This document shows positions 20,332 to 28,919 of a DNA stretch of 64,000 nt, one piece after another; within the stretch, counting starts at the first letter, position 1, and each line of letters opens with the position of its first letter. The DNA is from Mesorhizobium sp. L-8-3 (GTDB lineage Bacteria > Pseudomonadota > Alphaproteobacteria > Rhizobiales > Rhizobiaceae), in contig NZ_AP023262.1 in NCBI RefSeq assembly GCF_016756615.1, positions 5,209,501 to 5,273,500 of the forward strand. Reading direction: 5' to 3'. A program made the translations under genes and the position numbers. Below the pieces are notes generated by a model that did no database searches, was not told where the DNA came from, and was given only the letters and a program-made list of their open reading frames with translations.

Positions 20332-21096
20332 TCACCGTATCGTCTCGATCATCTGGACCTCGGCCTCCTCGCAGATCTTGCGAACCGACGCGATGTCGCA
20401 GCGATCGGTGATGAAAGTGTCGACCTGGCTGAGATGGCCGATGCGGACCGGCGCCGTGCGCTCGAACTTGGTGGCGTCGGACACCAGGATGACATGGCGC
20501 GAATTGGCGATGATCGCCTGCGCTACCTTCACCTCGCGAAAATCGAAATCGAGCAGCGCCCCGTCATGGTCGATCGCAGACGCGCCGATGACGGCATAAT
20601 CAACCTTGAATTGCTTGATGAAATCGACGGCGGCCTCGCCGACCACGCCTCCGTCCGAGCCGCGCACGACGCCGCCCGCGATCACCACCTCGATCGAAGG
20701 ATAGACGCGCATCCTATTGGCTACATTGATGTTATTGGTGATGACCATCAGCCCGTGATGATCGAGCAATGCCTTGCTGACCGCCTCGGTCGTGGTGCCG
20801 ATATTGATGAAGAGCGAGGCGTTGTCGGGGATCAGTCGTGCCGCCGCCCGCCCGATCGCATCCTTCTCCTCCGCGGCGATCTTGCGCCGCGCCTCATATT
20901 CCATGTTCTCGATACCCGAGGGGAAGAGCGCGCCGCCGTGGACGCGGGTCAGAAGACGCTGTTCGCAAAGGTCGTTGAGATCCTTGCGGATCGTCTGAGG
21001 CGTGACGTTGAAATGCGTCGCGAGTTCATCGACCAGGACGCGGCCATTGTCCTTTGCCATCTGGATGATCTCGGTGTGGCGCGGCGACAAGAACAC
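20332..21096 (-). CDS. glpR: DeoR-family transcriptional repressor GlpR
   Basis: The protein has 254 residues. The N-terminal winged helix-turn-helix covers about residues 5-57 (FNVTPQTIRKDLNDLCEQRLLTRVHGGA, the DeoR signature). The C-terminal sugar-phosphate sensing domain follows (NIGTTTEAVSKALL, VITNNINVAN, GGVVRGSDGGVVGEAA). By analogy with GlpR it would be released from DNA by glycerol-3-phosphate. It is the first gene of the minus-strand glycerol locus. CGAA-type palindromes lie both upstream of it and between it and glpD, suggesting autoregulation plus control of the operon. Confidence 0.93.
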   Translation of the reverse strand: MFLSPRHTEIIQMAKDNGRVLVDELATHFNVTPQTIRKDLNDLCEQRLLTRVHGGALFPSGIENMEYEARRKIAAEEKDAIGRAAARLIPDNASLFINIGTTTEAVSKALLDHHGLMVITNNINVANRMRVYPSIEVVIAGGVVRGSDGGVVGEAAVDFIKQFKVDYAVIGASAIDHDGALLDFDFREVKVAQAIIANSRHVILVSDATKFERTAPVRIGHLSQVDTFITDRCDIASVRKICEEAEVQMIETIR

Positions 21097-21105
21097 GGTC
21101 GGATC

Positions 21106-21146
21106 CTTTCGTTTTCGTTTTTTGCTGCTTCATTCGAAAACGAAAG
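21106..21146. promoter_or_regulatory. perfect 12-bp inverted repeat upstream of glpR, probable GlpR operator
   Basis: CTTTCGTTTTCG (21106-21117) and its exact reverse complement CGAAAACGAAAG (21135-21146) are separated by 17 bases. The site begins ten bases upstream of the glpR start, where it would block the glpR promoter or RNA polymerase. The half-sites share the TTTCG/CGAAA core with the palindromes upstream of glpD, which supports a common binding protein, most simply GlpR itself. Confidence 0.6.
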
Positions 21147-21340
21147 CACGCGGGTGTCAATCCTCGTTAGGCTCGATCGGTTCTGTAATCCACCCGGCAT
21201 CGCCCGACTTCGCCAGGACCCGGCGTCGGCAGGCCGGACCGTATCCGGCAGGACATTCCGGATACGCTCGGCGAGCCCGGTCCGCACCGCTGGCTGACGA
21301 TCGCCTTCGTCGCCCGGCCGGCATGGACGCGAGCGCGGAG

Positions 21341-21386
21341 TGTTAGGAATACAACTTCAGTGTTGACTGATGTGGTATTGCTAACA
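21341..21386. promoter_or_regulatory. inverted repeat with embedded TTGACT box upstream of the amide-uptake operon
   Basis: TGTTAGGAATAC (21341-21352) and GTATTGCTAACA (21375-21386) are inverted copies with one mismatch in 12. A TTGACT hexamer (21363-21368) lies between the arms and could be a -35 element. The site is 47 bases upstream of the first gene of the peptide-type ABC/amidase operon. The operon encodes its own RpiR-family regulator, which is the natural candidate to bind it. The remaining sequence between glpR and this operon (21147-21340) shows no gene. Confidence 0.45.
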
Positions 21387-21432
21387 TAGCCTCGCCGCTG
21401 GTGATGAAACACCGACGCAACGGGAGGAAGGA

Positions 21433-22962
21433 ATGGCACATCTTAAGGGTGCCCGCGCGTTCGCCGCGGGAATGATGCTGGCTTTGTCATCGGCCGCGGT
21501 TCTCCCGGCGTCGGCAAGCGATTTCATTCGCATCGTTTCGCCCTATCCGACGACGACGCTCGATCCGATGCGCTCCGCAGCGGCCGGAAACATCGAGACC
21601 TACGGTCAGCTTTACGCCAGGCTCCTGCAGCGCAATCCGGCGTCGGGAGCGCTGGAACCGGCGCTTGCCGAGAGCTGGCACATTTCCGGCGACAACCTCA
21701 CCTACACATTCCATCTGCGCGACACGCAGTTCTCCGACGGCTCGCCGATCACTGCCGATGACGTTGTCTTCAGCCTCGAGCGCATCCGCACCGACAAGCA
21801 GGCTGCCTATTCGGCGCCGCTGAGCGCGGTCGAATCCGTGGCGGCAGCCGATCCGAAGACGGTCGTGATCAAGCTGAAATCGGCTTTCGCTCCCTTCCTC
21901 GGCAATCTCGAGATCTGGAACATGGGCATCGTGTCCAAGGCCAGCGTCGAGAAAGAGGGAGCGGAAAAGGCGTTCTCGGCCATTCCGGTCACTTCGGGCC
22001 CTTATGCGGTGAAGGAATGGAAGCCGAACGAGAAACTCGTGCTGGTTCCCAACCCGCATTACTGGCGCCAGGGATATCCGAAGTCGGACGCGACCGTCGA
22101 ACTCATCGAGATCGCATCGCCCGACACCCGCATCGCCATGCTTAAGGCCGGCGAGGTCGATGTCGCGCGGGCGGTGCAGTGGACGCAGATCGAGGATCTC
22201 AGGGCGGCCGAGGATGTCGAGGTGCGGTTCGAGCCCTCGACCATCATCAACATGACACTGCTCAACAACAGGCGCGAACCGTTCTCGAATGTGAAGGCGC
22301 GGCAGGCGGCGGCTTCCGCCATCGACAACAAGGCGATGACCAAGGCGATCACACTCGGCTATGCCAAGCCCGCCAACACCACCTTGCCCGGAGGCGTCGA
22401 TTTCCACGACAAGGATCACCCCGGCATCCCGTATGATGTCGCCAAGGCGAAACAGCTGTTGTCGGAGTCCGGCATGCAAGGCCGCGAGGTGAAGATCCTC
22501 GCCACGACGGGCACAGTCGAGCAGCAGACCGCGCTGCTCCTCCAGGCTCAGTGGCAGGCCATCGGTCTGAAACCGGTCATCGTCAATGTCGATTCCGGCG
22601 CCTGGTGGGACGCGACCGGAAAGGGCGAATACGACGCCGCGGCGACCTGGTGGTACAACGAGGTTCCCGATCCGGACCTTGCCGTGCGCTGGGCGCTCTG
22701 CGGGAGCTGCGGCTCCAATTCCTTCAACACCTTCTACGAGAACAAGAAGGTAGACGAACTCGTCGAGATGGGAACGAAAGAGACCGATCCCGGCAAGCGA
22801 GCCGAGATCTACAAGGAGATCCAGAAGATCAGCACGGAAGAGGTCTCGCAGATCCCTCTCTACTATCCGCCGAACGCGGTCGCGTATTCGAAGCGCCTTG
22901 AGGGGATCAAGCTGCTGCCGACGCTGCAGTGGACGCTGGAGGACGCGACGATCGTCAAGTGA
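21433..22962 (+). CDS. ABC transporter substrate-binding protein, family 5 (dipeptide/oligopeptide type)
   Basis: This is a 509-residue periplasmic binding protein with a Sec signal peptide (about residues 1-29, MAHLKGARAFAAGMMLALSS, cleavage near SASD). The mature part has the DppA/OppA-type landmarks: LEPALAESW, YTFHLRDTQFSDGSPITADDVVFSLER and YAVKEWKPNEKLVLVPNPHYW. Ligands in the family include peptides, opines, glutathione and other amides, so the substrate cannot be read from sequence. GGGAGGAAGGA gives a very strong ribosome-binding site. It heads an operon with two permeases, a fused ATPase, an amidase, an RpiR regulator and a serine hydrolase, pointing to an amide-bonded oligomer. Confidence 0.92.
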   Translation: MAHLKGARAFAAGMMLALSSAAVLPASASDFIRIVSPYPTTTLDPMRSAAAGNIETYGQLYARLLQRNPASGALEPALAESWHISGDNLTYTFHLRDTQFSDGSPITADDVVFSLERIRTDKQAAYSAPLSAVESVAAADPKTVVIKLKSAFAPFLGNLEIWNMGIVSKASVEKEGAEKAFSAIPVTSGPYAVKEWKPNEKLVLVPNPHYWRQGYPKSDATVELIEIASPDTRIAMLKAGEVDVARAVQWTQIEDLRAAEDVEVRFEPSTIINMTLLNNRREPFSNVKARQAAASAIDNKAMTKAITLGYAKPANTTLPGGVDFHDKDHPGIPYDVAKAKQLLSESGMQGREVKILATTGTVEQQTALLLQAQWQAIGLKPVIVNVDSGAWWDATGKGEYDAAATWWYNEVPDPDLAVRWALCGSCGSNSFNTFYENKKVDELVEMGTKETDPGKRAEIYKEIQKISTEEVSQIPLYYPPNAVAYSKRLEGIKLLPTLQWTLEDATIVK

Positions 22963-23052
22963 TCCGGAACGGCGTGCCGCCTGCCGCACCGGTGGCGGGC
23001 GCATGGTGTCGCGGTCCTGAAGTTCTCGACAGCTCGATATCCGGAGGATCGG

Positions 23053-23991
23053 ATGAGCTTCCTACCAATCCTTGTCCGCCGGCTACCGCAGTTGTTCGGC
23101 GTGTTGGCCGGCATCTCGGTGGTGACGTTCCTGCTGCTGCACATGGCACCGGGCGACCCGGCGCGTCTACTCGCCGGAGACCGCGCGAGTGCGGAAACGG
23201 TGGCTGCGATCCGCGTGCAGTACGGACTGGACCTGCCGCTGTGGCGGCAGTTCGTCACCTATGTCCTCAATCTCCTCGGCGGAGATCTCGGCCAGTCGCT
23301 TCGCTTCCAGCGGCCGGTCGGCGAACTCATCCAGCGTTTCATGTGGCCGACCTTGTTCCTGACCGGCTATGTCGTCTGTCTTACAGTGCCGCCCACTATC
23401 GTGCTTGCGATCACCAGCGCCCGCCGCCCCGGCGGAACGGCCGACCAGATCATCCGTGTGCTCGGCATCGCGGGACTCACGATACCCGTCTTCTGGCTCG
23501 GCATCATGATGTTGCGCCTCTTCGGCGTCGCGCTCGGCTGGTTTCCCGTCTCAGGCTACGGGCAAGGCTTCTTCGGTCATCTGCATCACCTTTTTCTGCC
23601 AGCGCTCTCGACCGCGATCTGGCTCGTGCCGGTGCTGACCCAGAGCTTGCGAGCCGCGCTGATCGAGCGCGCGACCGCGGATTTCGTGACGGCCGCGCGG
23701 GCTCAGGGCGCCAGCGAAAGAGAGATCTTCTGGGGTACCATCCTGCCCAACGCCGTCCTGCCCACGCTCAACCTGTTCGGCGTCATGGTGGCTTTCATGA
23801 TCGGCGGCGCCATCATAGTGGAGACGGTCTATGCCGTACCCGGCCTGGGTTCCCTGATGATCAGCGCGTTGCTAGGGCGGGACTATTATGTGGTGCAAGG
23901 CCTCACCCTGATCTTCGCGGTTGCGACCGTCGTCATCACCCTGGTCGTCGACATCATCACGGCCTTCATCGATCCGCGCGTCCGCTTCTGA
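23053..23991 (+). CDS. ABC transporter permease, DppB/OppB type
   Basis: The protein has 312 residues with six predicted membrane segments; the first begins at about residue 10. It has the DppB landmarks LLLHMAPGDPARLLAG near the N-terminus and the cytoplasmic coupling loop DFVTAARAQGASEREIFWGTILPNAVLP. It starts 90 bases after the binding-protein gene with CCGGAGGATCGG ahead of the ATG. It forms the transmembrane channel with the next gene product, which follows 11 bases after its stop. Confidence 0.93.
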   Translation: MSFLPILVRRLPQLFGVLAGISVVTFLLLHMAPGDPARLLAGDRASAETVAAIRVQYGLDLPLWRQFVTYVLNLLGGDLGQSLRFQRPVGELIQRFMWPTLFLTGYVVCLTVPPTIVLAITSARRPGGTADQIIRVLGIAGLTIPVFWLGIMMLRLFGVALGWFPVSGYGQGFFGHLHHLFLPALSTAIWLVPVLTQSLRAALIERATADFVTAARAQGASEREIFWGTILPNAVLPTLNLFGVMVAFMIGGAIIVETVYAVPGLGSLMISALLGRDYYVVQGLTLIFAVATVVITLVVDIITAFIDPRVRF

Positions 23992-24002
23992 GGAAAGCAG
24001 CG

Positions 24003-24848
24003 ATGTCGAATGCCTTGCCTGAAGCCTTGCCGCACCGTGCCCGCCCGGCATTCACCATGGCGGTGGCGATCGCCCTACTGGGAGGATGGCTGTTTCTGGC
24101 GCTCTCGGCCCCCTTGATCGCCCCTTATGAACCCGATGCGGTGGATATCCTCAACATGCTCGCCCCGCCGAGCGCCGGGCATTGGTTCGGGACGGATCAG
24201 GTCGGTCGCGACGTCTTCTCGCGTGTGCTATTCGCTGCGCGCGTCGACCTGTTCCTCTGTGTCATGGGCGTGCTGCCGCCGCTCCTCATCGGAACGGCGG
24301 TGGGTCTCGCCAGTGGCTATTTCGGCGGTCTCACCGACGGTGTCTTCATGCGCCTCTACGATCTCACGGTCGCGTTCCCGTTCTTCGTCCTGGTGCTTGC
24401 CATCGTCGGCGTGCTCGGGCCCGGCCTCGTGAATTTCGTGATCGCGCTCGCCCTGGTGGGCTGGGTGAGTTATGCGCGTCTCGTGCGGGCCGAGGTGCTG
24501 ACCGTACGCGAGAGCGAATATATCCAGGCCGCTCAATGCCTCGGTTATCCGCGGCGCGCCATCCTGCTGCGCCATGTCTTGCCGAACGTCATCGGGCCAG
24601 TCATCGCCTATGCCGTCAGCGATGCCGTGCTGGTGATGCTGGCCGGGGCATCCTTCGGTTTTCTCGGCATGGGTGCGCAGCCGCCAACGGCCGAATGGGG
24701 CGTGATGATCGCGGACGGTCAGGCTTTCGTACAGCAAGCCTGGTGGATCTGTCTGTTTCCGGGGCTCGCTGCCATCTCGCTTGGCCTTGGCTTCGCCTTT
24801 CTGGGCGACGGGCTCGGCCAGATGCAACGCCGACAGGCTGCAGCATGA
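24003..24848 (+). CDS. ABC transporter permease, DppC/OppC type
   Basis: The protein has 281 residues from the ATG at 24003, with GAGGAAAG upstream. The DppC signature near the N-terminus (HWFGTDQVGRDVFSRVLFAARV) and the coupling loop EYIQAAQCLGYPRRAILLRHVLPN identify the family, and about six membrane segments are visible. It is the second permease half of the importer. Its stop codon overlaps the start codon of the ATPase gene (ATGA), so translation is coupled. A long open frame extending upstream of the chosen start overlaps the previous gene and is spurious. Confidence 0.93.
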   Translation: MSNALPEALPHRARPAFTMAVAIALLGGWLFLALSAPLIAPYEPDAVDILNMLAPPSAGHWFGTDQVGRDVFSRVLFAARVDLFLCVMGVLPPLLIGTAVGLASGYFGGLTDGVFMRLYDLTVAFPFFVLVLAIVGVLGPGLVNFVIALALVGWVSYARLVRAEVLTVRESEYIQAAQCLGYPRRAILLRHVLPNVIGPVIAYAVSDAVLVMLAGASFGFLGMGAQPPTAEWGVMIADGQAFVQQAWWICLFPGLAAISLGLGFAFLGDGLGQMQRRQAAA

Positions 24849-26488
24849 CCGAAAAATCGAGCGTGGAGCCGTCATTGCTGCAAGTCGAAAACCTCTCGAT
24901 CGGCTTCGGCCGGGTCCCGACGGTCAGGGGCGTTTCCTTCGCCTTGGGCGCCGGCGAAATTCTCGGGATCGTCGGCGAAAGCGGCTCGGGCAAATCGATA
25001 ACCTGCCGGGCGCTGATGGGACTGCTCCCCGCGACCGCGGCGGTTGCCGGGCGGATAAGCCTCGAAGGACGCGATCTGCTCGATCTCGGCGAGCGCGACT
25101 GGTGCGGCATTCGTGGCCGTGACATGGCCATGATCTTCCAGAATCCGGGCTCGCATCTCGATCCGCTTCGCCGTATCGGCAACCAGGTCGCCGCGCCTGT
25201 GGTGCGCCACCTCGGCATCAGCCGGCGTGAGGGGCTGCAGCGCGCGGTCGAACTGCTGGACGATATCGGCATCCGCGAGCCGGAGGCGCGCGCCAGTTCC
25301 TATCCGCATGAGTTCTCCGGCGGCATGAAACAACGCGCCATGATCGCTGCGGCGATCGGCTGCGGTCCGAAGCTTCTCATCGCCGACGAGCCCACGACGG
25401 CGCTCGACGTGACCGTCCAGGCGCGCATCCTGAAACTGCTCAAGGATCTCAACCAGCGGCACGGGCTCGCCATCATCCTGGTCTCGCACGATCTCGGCGT
25501 GATCGCCGACATCTGCTCCCGCGTGGTCGTCATGCGGCACGGTGAAGTGGTTGAGCAAGGTCCGATCGACGACGTGATCCATCGCCCGCGGCACCCCTAT
25601 ACGAAGCTGCTGATAGAGTCCCAGCCCGGCCGTCGCGGCCTCCCTTCCCGGCCGGCGGCAGAGTATGCGGCACCCTTGCTCAGCGTCGAGAAGCTCTCCG
25701 TTTCCTTCCCCGTCAAGGGCAGCCTGGCCGGTGGATTGAGCGGTGGCTCCTTCCTCGCGCTCGACGGTATCGAACTCCAGGTCGCTGCCGGCGAAACGGT
25801 CGGGATCGTCGGTGAAAGCGGATCGGGCAAAAGCACCCTCGCCCGAACTATCATCCGGCAGAACCGGCCGAGCAACGGCACGATCCGCCTTGACGGGCAG
25901 GATGTCCATGCGCTCGGCGGCGAAGGGCTGCTACGCTTCCGGCGCCGCGTGCAGATGGTGTTCCAGAACCCCTATGACTCCCTCAATCCGCGCATGACGA
26001 TCGCGGAGGCTGTCGCCGAACCAATCTGGAGGCACGGCCTTGCCGATCGCCGGGCGGCGAGGAATCAGGCCGACGAACTGCTCGACATGGTCGAGCTTCC
26101 CGCTGCGCTGCGCGAGCGCAAGCCGCGCCAGCTTTCCGGCGGGCAGTGCCAGCGCGTCGGACTGGCCCGGGCGCTCGCGCTGCAGCCTGAAATCCTCATC
26201 GCGGACGAGATCACTTCGGCGCTCGACGTGACTACGCAGGCACAGATCCTGGAGCTTCTGGTCCGCCTGCAGCGTGAACGGTCCCTTACTTTGCTCTATA
26301 TCTCCCATGATCTTTCAGTGGTGAGCAGCTTCTGCCAGCGCGTCTATGTATTCAAGACCGGACGTGTCGTGGAGAGCGGGCCGGCGCGCCAGGTCCTGAC
26401 CACCCCTCAGGCTCCCTACACCCAGGAACTGGTCGGCTCGCTCACGCAGCTGTTGCCTGTCTCCCATCCAGTTCCCGCAACGGTGTGA
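24845..26488 (+). CDS. ABC transporter ATP-binding protein, fused DppD-DppF type
   Basis: One polypeptide of 547 residues carries two complete ABC ATPase domains. Domain 1 has Walker A GESGSGKSITCR, signature FSGGMKQRAMIAAAI, Walker B LLIADEPTTALD and switch His SHDLGV. Domain 2 has GESGSGKSTLART, signature LSGGQCQRVGLARAL, Walker B ILIADEITSALD and ISHDLSV. The first domain ends with the RHPYTKLLIES tail typical of peptide-transport ATPases. The fusion replaces the separate DppD and DppF subunits; such dual ATPases are common in rhizobial peptide and glutathione importers. The start overlaps the permease stop by four bases. Confidence 0.93.
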   Translation: MTEKSSVEPSLLQVENLSIGFGRVPTVRGVSFALGAGEILGIVGESGSGKSITCRALMGLLPATAAVAGRISLEGRDLLDLGERDWCGIRGRDMAMIFQNPGSHLDPLRRIGNQVAAPVVRHLGISRREGLQRAVELLDDIGIREPEARASSYPHEFSGGMKQRAMIAAAIGCGPKLLIADEPTTALDVTVQARILKLLKDLNQRHGLAIILVSHDLGVIADICSRVVVMRHGEVVEQGPIDDVIHRPRHPYTKLLIESQPGRRGLPSRPAAEYAAPLLSVEKLSVSFPVKGSLAGGLSGGSFLALDGIELQVAAGETVGIVGESGSGKSTLARTIIRQNRPSNGTIRLDGQDVHALGGEGLLRFRRRVQMVFQNPYDSLNPRMTIAEAVAEPIWRHGLADRRAARNQADELLDMVELPAALRERKPRQLSGGQCQRVGLARALALQPEILIADEITSALDVTTQAQILELLVRLQRERSLTLLYISHDLSVVSSFCQRVYVFKTGRVVESGPARQVLTTPQAPYTQELVGSLTQLLPVSHPVPATV

Positions 26489-26491
26489 TCA

Positions 26492-27961
26492 ATGCGTCTC
26501 GACGAATATGTGACCTATGACGGAACCGGTCTTGCCGAGTTGCTCGCCAGGGGCGAGGTCACGCCCAACGAATTGGGCGTGTGCGTGCAGGCAGCCGTCG
26601 CTGCGGTCAACCCCGAGATCAATGCCGTTGTCGAACTCTACCGCGACGCGCTCGAGGCCCTTCCGTCCGCTCCGCTCGGCGGGCCGCTTCACGGCATCCC
26701 GACCCTGACGAAGGATTTTCCGGTCGAGGCCGGCCGGCCGGCCGAGTTCGGGAGTCGCCTCGCCCAGGGTTTCCGAACCCCCCACGACGCCTGCTATTGG
26801 ACACGCCTGCGCAAGGCGGGGCTCTTCAATGTTGGCCGGACGACCAGTTCGGAGTTCGGCGTGCCGGCCACGACCGAGACGCTGCTCTACGGCGCGACCC
26901 GCAACCCTTGGGATACGGCGCTCGGCGTCTCGGGATCGAGCGGCGGGGCGGCAGCGGCCGTTGCGGCAGGCATTGTTCCTTTTGCGCAGGGCAGCGACGG
27001 CGGCGGGTCGATCCGAAACCCGGCGTCGTTCTGCGGACTGATCGGGCTGAAGCCGTCGCGCGGCCGTATCACCGGCTCGCCCGGATCGAACGCGCCGCTC
27101 CTCGGGCTGGCGACAGGCTTCATGCTCACACGCTCGGTGCGCGACACGGCCCTTCTGCTCGACCTCTGTCACGGCCCGGATGCGGGCGACGGCTACGAGA
27201 TCGTCCGACCGGAAGGTGCCTATCTCGAAGCGATCACCCGGCCACCGAAGCGGTTGCGCATCGCGCTCGTTACGCGGTCCTGGTCGGAGACGACGGTCGA
27301 TCCTGAGGTGGCGGCGGTGGTGGCTGCGACCGGCGCCAGGCTGGAGCGCCTGGGGCACTACGTGGACATCGCCGCGCCTTCGTTCGACTATATTACCTTC
27401 CTGGCCGCGCAGAAGTCCATCTGGGCGGCCGATAGCGCGGCCGGCTTGCCTTTGATGGCCGCACGAATGGGACGAGAGATCGACAATGGGACGCTTGGCG
27501 CAAGTGTGCTCGCGCTCTATCGCCACGGGCTGACACTAAGCGGCGCGCAGTTCATGACGGCGCTTGGTGTCTATGATGCGCTGACCAGGGAAATCGGCAG
27601 GTTCTTCGAGCGCTACGATCTGCTGCTCACCCCGACCAGTGTCATTCCACCCGAGCCGTTGGGGACATATGATCCGGCCCGACCGGGCATTGACGTGGAC
27701 GACGTCTTCGCGGATCTGGAGCCGAAAGAGACTTTCACGGCATTGTTCAACGCGACCGGCCAACCGGCGATATCTCTGCCGACCGGCCGCACCCGCAACG
27801 GACTGCCGATCGGCGTCCAGTTCGCCGCACGCTTTGGGCGTGAGGATCTGTTGCTTGCCCTCGCCCGCGAGTTCGAAGAGGAATTGAGCGACGGCCCAGG
27901 CATATGGAGCCAGGGGCGGCCCCGGTGCATGCCGGCAATCACCAGGGATAAAGAGCTTTGA
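26492..27961 (+). CDS. amidase-signature hydrolase, NylA-like (6-aminohexanoate cyclic dimer hydrolase family)
   Basis: This is a 489-residue cytoplasmic amidase of the Ser-cisSer-Lys type. I place the triad at Lys74 (TLTKDF), cis-Ser149 (GVSGSSGG) and nucleophile Ser173 (GSDGGGSIRNPA). From memory, NylA of nylon-oligomer degraders has Lys72, Ser150 and Ser174 in about 493 residues, a close match in spacing and length. That suggests, but does not prove, activity on a small cyclic or linear amide. It lies three bases after the transporter ATPase and overlaps the next gene start. A general amidase or a glutamyl-tRNA amidotransferase subunit is less likely because no GatB or GatC is present. Confidence 0.88.
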   Translation: MRLDEYVTYDGTGLAELLARGEVTPNELGVCVQAAVAAVNPEINAVVELYRDALEALPSAPLGGPLHGIPTLTKDFPVEAGRPAEFGSRLAQGFRTPHDACYWTRLRKAGLFNVGRTTSSEFGVPATTETLLYGATRNPWDTALGVSGSSGGAAAAVAAGIVPFAQGSDGGGSIRNPASFCGLIGLKPSRGRITGSPGSNAPLLGLATGFMLTRSVRDTALLLDLCHGPDAGDGYEIVRPEGAYLEAITRPPKRLRIALVTRSWSETTVDPEVAAVVAATGARLERLGHYVDIAAPSFDYITFLAAQKSIWAADSAAGLPLMAARMGREIDNGTLGASVLALYRHGLTLSGAQFMTALGVYDALTREIGRFFERYDLLLTPTSVIPPEPLGTYDPARPGIDVDDVFADLEPKETFTALFNATGQPAISLPTGRTRNGLPIGVQFAARFGREDLLLALAREFEEELSDGPGIWSQGRPRCMPAITRDKEL

Positions 27962-28884
27962 GCAAGACGCGAGACGGCACGTCGACGAAACCACGCAGCG
28001 AGTGGAGCAAGATCGACATCGAGGAGCTCCTGCGCGCACGCATGGATACGTTCTCGCCATCGGAACAGAGCCTAGCAGCACATCTGCTCGACAACATCCA
28101 TATCCTGCCGTTCGAAACCGGCACGAGCATCGCCCAGGCCGTCGGCGTGAGCGAGATGACCGTGACGCGCTTCATCCGCGGCCTCGGCTTCGACAATCTA
28201 CGAGACCTCAAGAACCGGCTGCGCGACGCCACGGCCGACAAGGACAGTGACATCGACGACTACATGACCCGTTTCCAGGTACGGAACGGCCGGCAACAGG
28301 TCTTGCAGGAGAGCCTGCGCCTGGAGCTCGACGCAATCGTCAAGGCCTATGCTTTGACCGCGACCGAGGTTTGGGAGGAGGCGACCGAGGCGTTGGCGAC
28401 GACACGCACGATCTACGTCGTCGGATTCCAGGCTTCAAAGGGGCTCGCCATGGATTTCGCCAGCCGCCTGCTCTGGGCCCGGCCCAATGTCGTCTTCATC
28501 GACAATGCCAGCGGAACCTTCGGCGAGATCGTCAACGCCGATCCCAAGCACAGTCTGGTCGTGCTGGTGGACACGGCCACCTATGCGACGCGGGGCATAA
28601 GGCTCGTCGAAAAGCTGAAGTCTCTCGACCTGCCGCTCGTCATCGTGACCGACAAGTTCAGCCATTGGGCCTACGCCTATACGCGTTTCGTCTTCGAGGC
28701 GCATACGCATGTGAAGACGTTCTGGGATTCGACCGCGAGCCTCAGTGTGATCCTGAACCTGCTGATCGACACCGTCGCCATCAAGCTCGGTCCGAAGGCC
28801 AAGCGCAACTTCTCGATGATGAGCGATCTCGGCAACCTGTTCGGGGAGTTCGTCGGCGGCAGCTATCTGCGCCGCAAAAACTGA
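27958..28884 (+). CDS. MurR/RpiR-family transcriptional regulator
   Basis: The protein has 308 residues from a TTG start whose bases overlap the amidase stop (TTGA). The N-terminal HTH_6 domain (about residues 20-95) contains SPSEQSLAAHLLDNIHILPFETGTSIAQAVGVSEMTVTRFIRGLGF-type spacing of the RpiR family. A SIS sugar-isomerase-like effector domain follows (TIYVVGFQASKGLAMDFASRL through VLVDTATYATRG). RpiR proteins sense phosphosugars or other small metabolites. Being embedded in the operon it is the likely local regulator, acting perhaps at the inverted repeat upstream of the binding-protein gene. Confidence 0.9.
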   Translation: MSKTRDGTSTKPRSEWSKIDIEELLRARMDTFSPSEQSLAAHLLDNIHILPFETGTSIAQAVGVSEMTVTRFIRGLGFDNLRDLKNRLRDATADKDSDIDDYMTRFQVRNGRQQVLQESLRLELDAIVKAYALTATEVWEEATEALATTRTIYVVGFQASKGLAMDFASRLLWARPNVVFIDNASGTFGEIVNADPKHSLVVLVDTATYATRGIRLVEKLKSLDLPLVIVTDKFSHWAYAYTRFVFEAHTHVKTFWDSTASLSVILNLLIDTVAIKLGPKAKRNFSMMSDLGNLFGEFVGGSYLRRKN

Positions 28885-28919
28885 ACCTCGCTCGACAACC
28901 TCCAGCGAAAGAACACGGC

